The position numbers and the translations under genes were made by a program. The notes under the pieces are model-generated. The model saw only the letters and a program-made list of their open reading frames with translations. It made no database searches and had not been told where the DNA came from. Of a stretch of DNA of 13,759 bases, positions 7,893 through 13,759 are shown in pieces; within the stretch, counting starts at the first letter, position 1; every line of letters begins with the position of its first letter. The DNA comes from an uncultured Anaerovibrio sp. GTDB lineage: Bacteria > Bacillota > Negativicutes > Selenomonadales > Selenomonadaceae. The stretch covers positions 1-13,759 of the forward strand of contig CAAGDY010000233.1 of NCBI GenBank assembly GCA_900768695.1. The letters run 5' to 3'.

Positions 7893-8876
7893 GTGAATGT
7901 CCGCAAGGATTTTCTGCTCTATGACAACAAGGAAATCAATCACAATGTCCTGCTCTCCGCCAAGAGCAAAAGACGCATGAAAAAAGCAAAATCAGATAAT
8001 ACCCTGAAATCCTACTCCTCTGACTGGAATGATTTTACAGACTGGTGTGAAGCAAACGAGCTATGTCCCCTGCCCTGCAAGCCGGAGGATATTGTCAACT
8101 ACATCAATGACCTGGCGGACCATGCCAGGGCCAATACTGTTTCCCGGCGGGTGACTGCCATTTCTGAAAACCACATTGCCGCAGGCTATCAGGAGAACAA
8201 TCCAGCCAAGCATGTCATGGTACACAACGCCATGCGGGCCATACGCAGGGAAAAGGGCACCTTCCAGCATGGCAAATCCCCCATCCTTATGGAAACCCTG
8301 CCCCTTCTGGCGGATATGCTGACAGGAACGGATTTGGTGACACTCCGGGACAAGGCCCTGCTGTTTCTGGGCTTTGCCGGTGCATTCCGCCGCTCGGAGC
8401 TGGTAGCCGTGCAGCTTGAGGAGCTGACCTTCACCACCCAGGGGCTTGTGGTATTCATTCCCCAGTCCAAGGGCGACCAGATGGGCAGTGGCAGCCAGAT
8501 TGCCATTCCCTATGCACCGGACAGGGATGTATGCGCCGTGCGGGCCGTACGGGCATGGATAGATGCCGCCGGCCTCACCACCGGCCCGCTGTTCCGCGGC
8601 TTCAAGCGCAACCACCAGCCGCGGGAAACACAGCTCAACGACAAGGCGGTAGCCACCATTGTCAAGCACTACATGGCGCGCCTGGGACTGAACCCTGACG
8701 ATTTTGCAGGCCACAGCCTGCGCCGCGGCTTTGCAACCAGCGCCGCCCAGCATGACCTGGACACCCTGTCCATCATGCGGCAGACCCGGCACAAATCCGA
8801 AAAAATGGTACACCGCTACATCGAGCAGGGCAATCTTTTCAAGGAAAATGCCCTCAACAAAATGTACGGAAAATAA
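7893..8876 (+). CDS. Tyrosine recombinase / integrase
   Basis: Site-specific DNA recombinase of the phage-integrase superfamily. Numbering from the GTG at 7893 (327 residues), residues about 35-130 form the helical core-binding (SAM-like) domain (KSYSSDWNDFTDWCE...), and about 140-327 the catalytic domain. The complete catalytic set is visible: Arg166 in AFRRSELV, Lys193 in QSKGDQ, His274 and Arg277 in HSLRRGFAT, His300 in TRHKSEK and the nucleophile Tyr309 in HRYIEQGNLF. The start is chosen because AGGTG lies six bases before this GTG; the frame is open back to 7752, but that part runs through the terminator and repeats and is not protein-like. It resembles stand-alone integrases common on proteobacterial elements more than XerC/XerD, which suggests acquisition by transfer. 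No transposase, phage or plasmid genes accompany it. Its target site and function are unknown. Confidence 0.9.
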   Translation: MNVRKDFLLYDNKEINHNVLLSAKSKRRMKKAKSDNTLKSYSSDWNDFTDWCEANELCPLPCKPEDIVNYINDLADHARANTVSRRVTAISENHIAAGYQENNPAKHVMVHNAMRAIRREKGTFQHGKSPILMETLPLLADMLTGTDLVTLRDKALLFLGFAGAFRRSELVAVQLEELTFTTQGLVVFIPQSKGDQMGSGSQIAIPYAPDRDVCAVRAVRAWIDAAGLTTGPLFRGFKRNHQPRETQLNDKAVATIVKHYMARLGLNPDDFAGHSLRRGFATSAAQHDLDTLSIMRQTRHKSEKMVHRYIEQGNLFKENALNKMYGK

Positions 8877-8878
8877 GC

Positions 8879-8911
8879 CTGGAAATAACACAGAAAAACT
8901 GGGAATAACAC
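8879..8911 (+). repeat. Short direct repeat after the recombinase gene
   Basis: CTGGAAATAACAC (8879-8891) is repeated as CTGGGAATAACAC (8899-8911), 12 of 13 bases identical, at a 20-base step; CTGGAA recurs at 8923. The copies begin three bases after the recombinase stop codon, in the 87-base gap before the next gene. Function unknown. Confidence 0.45.
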
Positions 8912-8963
8912 GGGAAATAAAACTGGAACTATATATGCAGTCAAAACCTGAAAGGAAGGTTCT

Positions 8964-9449
8964 ATGAAAAATAAGCTCATAATCCTCTTTGGCGTCCTGC
9001 TGATACTATTCGGCGGCTTTGGCTATGGCTACACCTACATGTTTGACCACCGCGGTGCAGATAATCTTTCTGCCTACTGCGATATTGATTTCAAGTCCGA
9101 CGTGGATGAGAAGGGTATCGTGTCCACCGCCAACCTCACCATACTCGATTACCGCTTTGACGGCAGCAAGCTAAAGCCGGCCCTGCTCCTGATTTGTGAT
9201 GATGATATTTTCGACATGCAGGCCAGCATCCGGCAGACACCGCCCAGCTACTCCATTGCCTTTTACAACGACAAAACCACCTTCAAGAACACCAACAAGC
9301 TCTTTGCAGAATTTCTGGCGGACAGCTTCGATGCCATCCGCAAGGCTCAGGTAGTCCGCATCCGCTTCAGCTACGAAAACGGCGACACGGTGGAACTGCC
9401 GCTGAACGAGCATGACCTGAAATACTGGAAGGACCAGCTGAACAAATAA
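8964..9449 (+). CDS. Small membrane-anchored or exported protein of unknown function
   Basis: I do not recognise a family. The 161-residue product starts MKNKLIILFGVLLILFGGFG, a positively charged end followed by a hydrophobic stretch (about 4-25) that would act as a signal anchor; there is no lipobox Cys. The remainder is polar and looks like one small alpha/beta domain outside the membrane, with two Cys at 39 and 78 that could form a disulphide, and a C-terminal strand-helix pattern VVRIRFSYENGDTVELPLNE then HDLKYWKDQLNK. The ATG at 8964 has AAAGGAAGG four bases ahead. It follows the recombinase by 87 bases on the same strand with no terminator between, so cotranscription is likely; a strong terminator lies about 125 bases after its stop. 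It may be cargo of a recombinase-carried element or simply a resident gene. Confidence 0.75.
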   Translation: MKNKLIILFGVLLILFGGFGYGYTYMFDHRGADNLSAYCDIDFKSDVDEKGIVSTANLTILDYRFDGSKLKPALLLICDDDIFDMQASIRQTPPSYSIAFYNDKTTFKNTNKLFAEFLADSFDAIRKAQVVRIRFSYENGDTVELPLNEHDLKYWKDQLNK

Positions 9450-9573
9450 GTGATGGAAATCATCCACAGATTAAACGCAAAATCAACTGCCAAATCCCCG
9501 CAACAATGAAAAGCTGTCGCAGTAAGAATGAACTGCTACCCGTCAAACGGGCAACTAAAAATAAAAACTTTTT

Positions 9574-9607
9574 ATCCAGTTAGGCATCAATCCTAACTGG
9601 ATTTTTT
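9574..9607 (+). terminator. Terminator after the recombinase/unknown gene pair
   Basis: ATCCAGTTAGG (9574-9584) pairs perfectly with CCTAACTGGAT (9592-9602), seven-base loop, followed by TTTTT (9603-9607). It also has an A-rich 5' side, so it may work in both directions. Confidence 0.85.
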
Positions 9608-9712
9608 GTGCTGCCTGTATATAAATTCCATGTTCTTCTATTGGTCCATTATCCATACGCCTGACCGCTCTGAACACGCGTTAAGCTGGGCCTGCCGCCT
9701 ATAGTTTAGCGT

Positions 9713-9746
9713 AAAAAATAGAACTCCACGCAAAATGGAGTTCTAT
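9713..9746 (-). terminator. Terminator of the greA-lysS transcript
   Basis: ATAGAACTCCA (9718-9728) and TGGAGTTCTAT (9736-9746) form a perfect 11-pair stem with loop CGCAAAA. On the minus strand it is followed by a T run (complement of 9713-9717). It lies about 75 bases past the lysS stop. Confidence 0.85.
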
Positions 9747-9819
9747 CTGAACGTATTCTCTTATATTTGACCGTAAATTGTGATTCCTATTACTGAAACC
9801 GCAATTTTACAGGCTTTGT

Positions 9820-11325
<1,506 letters not shown>

Positions 11326-11379
11326 TTAAATCTATCTCCTATTGCACATACTACAGCTATAAAGACGCTTTAGGCCATC

Positions 11380-11853
11380 TTACTGCTTAATTTCCATAAT
11401 CTGATACTGAATGGTATTCTCACCAACGACAACATCAACCACGGAGCCAACAGCCTGCCCCATAATAGCCAGGCCGACAGGTGACTCGTTGGAAATCTTG
11501 CCGTTATCCGGATCTGCCTCCGTAGAGCCGACAATCATGTACGTATCAGTTTCATCAAACTCAACATCCTTCAGCACTACCTGACAGCCAAGCGATACGG
11601 TATTGCTGTCTGCGCTTGCTTCAATGATACGGGCATTCCTGATGCTTTCCTCCAGCTCCAGAATCTCACCCTCAAGAAATGCCTGCTCATTTTTTGCGTC
11701 ATCGTACTCGGAGTTCTCGGAAAGGTCGCCCAGAGCAATAGCAGCCTTCAGGCGCTCTGCTACCTCTTTTCTTCTCTCACCCTTTAAATAATCCAGCTTT
11801 TCCTGCAGTTTTTTCAGACCATCCGCGGTCAGCATTACACTTTTGTCTGCCAT
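11380..11853 (-). CDS. greA: Transcription elongation factor GreA
   Basis: GreA binds the secondary channel of RNA polymerase and stimulates cleavage of backtracked RNA. The 157 residues are the standard length. The N-terminal coiled-coil (about 8-75) starts VMLTADGLKKLQEKLDYLK and carries the tip GDLSENSEYDDAKNEQ with the acidic pair Asp43 and Glu46 that positions magnesium in the polymerase active site. The C-terminal FKBP-like domain (about 80-157) includes SPVGLAIMGQAVGSVVDV. The ATG at 11853 has AAAGGAG eight to ten bases ahead. It is transcribed from a perfect consensus promoter about 120 bases upstream through a structured leader, and lysS follows 54 bases downstream. Confidence 0.97.
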   Translation of the reverse strand: MADKSVMLTADGLKKLQEKLDYLKGERRKEVAERLKAAIALGDLSENSEYDDAKNEQAFLEGEILELEESIRNARIIEASADSNTVSLGCQVVLKDVEFDETDTYMIVGSTEADPDNGKISNESPVGLAIMGQAVGSVVDVVVGENTIQYQIMEIKQ

Positions 11854-11965
11854 TTATAAAACTCCTTTGCTATATAGTACCAGATGGTCACGCCACACAG
11901 GCCGGCCTCCCGGCAGGACACCGCCTGACAGCATAAAACGCATCTGTGCCTGTTTTTAGTCACAC
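11854..11965 (-). other. Structured leader of the greA-lysS mRNA
   Basis: From the promoter position, transcription should start near 11965, leaving about 112 nt before greA. On the minus strand ACAGGC (11948-11953) can pair with GCCTGT (11897-11902), and CAGATG (11941-11946) with CATCTG (11881-11886). The two helices cross, so they must be alternatives or a pseudoknot. A short hairpin with arms GCCGG/CCGGC and loop GAGG (11901-11914) lies inside and overlaps the first helix. No known riboswitch or T-box was recognised. Confidence 0.4.
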
Positions 11966-11971
11966 TGTAAT

Positions 11972-12000
11972 ATTATATTTAAATTTCATAACAATGTCAA
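11972..12000 (-). promoter_or_regulatory. Consensus promoter of greA-lysS
   Basis: On the minus strand TTGACA (11995-12000) and TATAAT (11972-11977) are separated by 17 bases: a perfect match to the housekeeping sigma factor consensus, with an AT-rich spacer. Confidence 0.9.
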
Positions 12001-12018
12001 TCCGTATGCAGGATATAT

Positions 12019-12056
12019 AAAAAGGAGCCAGCGCCCCACGGACAAACTGACTCCCT
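12019..12056 (-). terminator. Terminator of sepF
   Basis: On the minus strand GGAGTCAG (12047-12054) pairs with CTGGCTCC (12024-12031), extendable to about ten pairs with two G-U, around a 15-base loop, and is followed by TTTTTATA (complement of 12019-12023). It lies about 20 bases past the sepF stop and just ahead of the greA promoter. Confidence 0.75.
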
Positions 12057-12076
12057 GCCTATCATAAAACAATAAA

Positions 12077-12568
12077 TTAAAGCTGCGCAGGAGCTGGAGC
12101 TACGCTCTTTACCTCGTTAATCTCCACTCCGTCAGGCACATACAGCACCATAGTTGCAGTAATGCGGCGCACCTCGCCATCCTGAACATAGCATACGCCG
12201 TTCAGGAAATCGCAGATACGGCGCTGCTCTGCCAGCTCAACACGCTCATAGTTGACAATAGCAGAACGCTTTGACTTCAAGGCATCCGCAATCTCAGAAA
12301 CACTGTCAAAATTCTGCGGAACATAAATCTGAATCTTCATATCCATAGACTTGCTACTGGATACCAGCTTCATACCCTGACGACGGGCCGCAGCGCTGAA
12401 CTCAGGCTGCGGTGCAACCTGGCTCACAGACTCGCCACCGACAACCTTCCTGCTCTCAACATTATCAGCAGCCGGTACGGCCACAGGCTCCTCCACGAAG
12501 CCGTCATCCAGAATGATTTCCTCTTCTACAGGCGCAAAGAACCTGCTCAGCTTATTGATAATTTCCAC
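12077..12568 (-). CDS. sepF: Cell division protein SepF
   Basis: SepF anchors FtsZ filaments to the membrane and shapes the septum in Gram-positive-type lineages. From the GTG at 12568 the product is 163 residues: an N-terminal amphipathic helix EIINKLSRFFAPVEEE (2-17) that would bind the membrane, an acidic and Pro/Ala-rich linker to about residue 70, and the SepF (DUF552) domain about 77-149 with KIQIYVPQNFDSVSEIADAL, a hallmark NYERVELAEQRRICDFLNG and the glycine at 124. The start is chosen because GGAGG lies eight bases upstream of this GTG and the resulting N-terminus matches the family; an upstream in-frame TTG (12586) would place the ribosome site inside the gene. It has its own promoter about 130 bases upstream and a terminator, and sits between typA and greA. 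Confidence 0.92.
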   Translation of the reverse strand: MEIINKLSRFFAPVEEEIILDDGFVEEPVAVPAADNVESRKVVGGESVSQVAPQPEFSAAARRQGMKLVSSSKSMDMKIQIYVPQNFDSVSEIADALKSKRSAIVNYERVELAEQRRICDFLNGVCYVQDGEVRRITATMVLYVPDGVEINEVKSVAPAPAQL

Positions 12569-12698
12569 AATCTCCGCCTCCAACAATAAATCCGATAAAT
12601 CCCACTATCGTATCCTTGCACCTACAGAAAAATAACACATACTGTTCCTATCCATCAAGTGCTAAACATTACCTTAAAAATCCTACAACTATGCGCTT

Positions 12699-12727
12699 AT
12701 TATACACTATTGTTTAATAAATATCAA
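12699..12727 (-). promoter_or_regulatory. Promoter of sepF
   Basis: On the minus strand TTGATA (12722-12727) and TATAAT (12699-12704) are 17 bases apart. The predicted start near 12692 leaves an untranslated leader of about 124 nt before the GTG at 12568; no known regulatory element was recognised in it. Confidence 0.8.
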
Positions 12728-12757
12728 TGGATACTTTAGACCTAATTTCCTCTTGCT

Positions 12758-13759
12758 TTACTTTCTGGCATTTTTGCTGGCACGGCCACGTACAGTCTTG
12801 TCCAGAATAGACTTGCGAAGGCGGATGCTCTCAGGTGTAATCTCTACCAGCTCATCCTGATTGATGTACTCAATGGCCTGCTCAAGGCTTAAAATACGCG
12901 GCGGCACAAGGCGTATTGCCTCATCAGAAGCAGATGTACGCATATTGGAAACATGCTTGGCCTTGCACGGATTGATATCTATATCCATCTCACGGGAATT
13001 TTCACCCACAATCATGCCCTCGTAAACAGACTGGCCCGGGGAAATAAACATAGTACCACGGTCCTGCAAGGAGAAGATACCATAGCCTGTGGTCTCGCCC
13101 TGCTCAAAGGCTACCAGGGAACCACGTACACGGCCCGGAATATCACCCTTGTACGGAACATAGCCTGCAAATACATGGTTCATGATACCATTGCCCTTGG
13201 TGTTGGTCAGAAGCTCGGAGCGGAAACCAATCAGGCCGCGGGCCGGAATCAAAAACTCCATGCGCATGTAGCCTGCTACCTCTGTCATGTTGGAAAGCTC
13301 GGCCTTGCGGGTACCAAGGGATTCCATAACCGTACCCATAAACTCCTGCGGTACCTCTATGGTCAGGTTCTCCATCGGCTCGCACTTCTGCCCGTTAATG
13401 GTCTTGTACACTACCTCCGGCTTGCCCACCTGCAGCTCATAGCCTTCACGGCGCATGGTTTCAATCAGGATGGACAGGTGCAGCTCACCACGGCCGGAAA
13501 CCTTGAATACATCGGCGCTCTCAGTTTCCTCAACGCGCAGTGCCACATTGGTCTCAACCTCCTTGAACAGCCTGTCACGGAGATGGCGGGAGGTAACAAA
13601 CTGTCCCTCACGGCCGGCAAACGGGCTGGTGTTGACACCAAAGGTCATGGACAGGGTAGGCTCGTCAATATTGATGGTCGGCAGGGCCTCAGGATTCTCC
13701 GCGTCAGCCACCGTATAACCGATGCTTACGTTGCCAAGACCCGTCAGGCAGACGATTTC
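12758..13759 (-). CDS. typA: Translational GTPase TypA/BipA, C-terminal part (cut by window edge)
   Basis: TypA/BipA is a ribosome-binding GTPase related to EF-G and LepA, involved in ribosome assembly and stress or cold adaptation. The frame is open to the right edge; 333 codons are present out of a family length of about 605-615, so the GTP-binding domain lies outside. The fragment begins EIVCLTGLGNVSIGYTVADAENPEALP, the end of domain II, then INIDEPTLSMTFGVNTSPFAGREG, the EF-G-like domain SGRGELHLSILIETMRREGYELQVGKPEV, and the TypA-specific C-terminal domain with PARGLIGFRSELLTNTKGNG and the Lys/Arg-rich tail RKSILDKTVRGRASKNARK. A GTG at 13711 is internal, not the start. No clear terminator lies between the stop and the sepF promoter 30 bases away, so some read-through into sepF is possible. 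Confidence 0.96.
   Translation of the reverse strand, partial: EIVCLTGLGNVSIGYTVADAENPEALPTINIDEPTLSMTFGVNTSPFAGREGQFVTSRHLRDRLFKEVETNVALRVEETESADVFKVSGRGELHLSILIETMRREGYELQVGKPEVVYKTINGQKCEPMENLTIEVPQEFMGTVMESLGTRKAELSNMTEVAGYMRMEFLIPARGLIGFRSELLTNTKGNGIMNHVFAGYVPYKGDIPGRVRGSLVAFEQGETTGYGIFSLQDRGTMFISPGQSVYEGMIVGENSREMDIDINPCKAKHVSNMRTSASDEAIRLVPPRILSLEQAIEYINQDELVEITPESIRLRKSILDKTVRGRASKNARK

Larger units (their letters stand above)
9450..9819. other. Gene-free stretch with two convergent terminators and a possible element end
   Basis: No convincing ORF or RNA gene is seen in these 370 bases. It holds two perfect 11-pair hairpins (9574-9602 and 9718-9746), one for each strand. Between the unknown gene and the first hairpin are a small hairpin CCCGT-CAA-ACGGG (9539-9551) and, at 9498-9510, a sequence whose reverse complement TTCATTGTTGCGG resembles the repeats upstream of the recombinase with a four-base gap. 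This could be the worn end of a mobile element. The part from about 9608 to 9712 shows nothing recognisable. Confidence 0.4.

Noticed and set aside
12569..12586. Upstream TTG start for SepF
   Set aside because: The GGAGG site would lie inside the coding region; GTG 12568 gives the expected SepF membrane helix at the N-terminus.

Overview
The window looks like a stretch of core chromosome from an anaerobic Bacillota with moderate G+C, most likely a Negativicute near Selenomonas or Mitsuokella. This rests on the mix of genes (formate-tetrahydrofolate ligase with FolD, SepF, GreA-LysS, TypA, a UbiD/UbiA/polyprenyl synthetase set), purine-rich AGGAGG-type ribosome binding sites, frequent GTG starts, and near-consensus sigma-A-type promoters. 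The taxon is an inference from style; no rRNA or other marker is present.

Region 1 (1-5692, all minus strand) is metabolic. Read in the direction of transcription it holds a polyprenyl diphosphate synthase (4718-5692), a UbiD-family decarboxylase (3113-4573), a UbiA-family prenyltransferase (2197-3063), folD (1298-2161) and the 5' two thirds of fhs (running off the left edge at 1). The first three could supply the isoprenoid tail, attach it to an aromatic acid and decarboxylate the ring, the late steps of a respiratory quinone, probably menaquinone. FolD and Fhs interconvert formyl-, methenyl- and methylene-tetrahydrofolate. A terminator/promoter junction at 4623-4686 separates the synthase from the ubiD-ubiA-folD transcript.

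Region 2 (5693-9819, plus strand) is the accessory part. A methyl-accepting chemotaxis protein (5880-7706) is preceded by a tiny well-primed ORF (5840-5860) and ends at a strong terminator (7726-7763). Then come a cluster of short imperfect repeats (7762-7858), a tyrosine recombinase with a complete catalytic set (7893-8876), a small membrane-anchored protein of unknown function (8964-9449), and about 370 bases without a gene that hold two convergent terminators. The recombinase, its upstream repeats, the unknown gene and a weakly similar inverted motif at 9498-9510 are the best candidate for an uncharacterised small mobile or switching unit.

Region 3 (9820-13759, minus strand) is housekeeping: typA (3' part, entering from the right edge), sepF, greA and lysS. 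sepF and greA each have a clear promoter, sepF ends at a terminator, and greA and lysS appear to be one transcript ending at the hairpin 9713-9746. The greA transcript begins with a leader of about 112 nt that can form competing helices.
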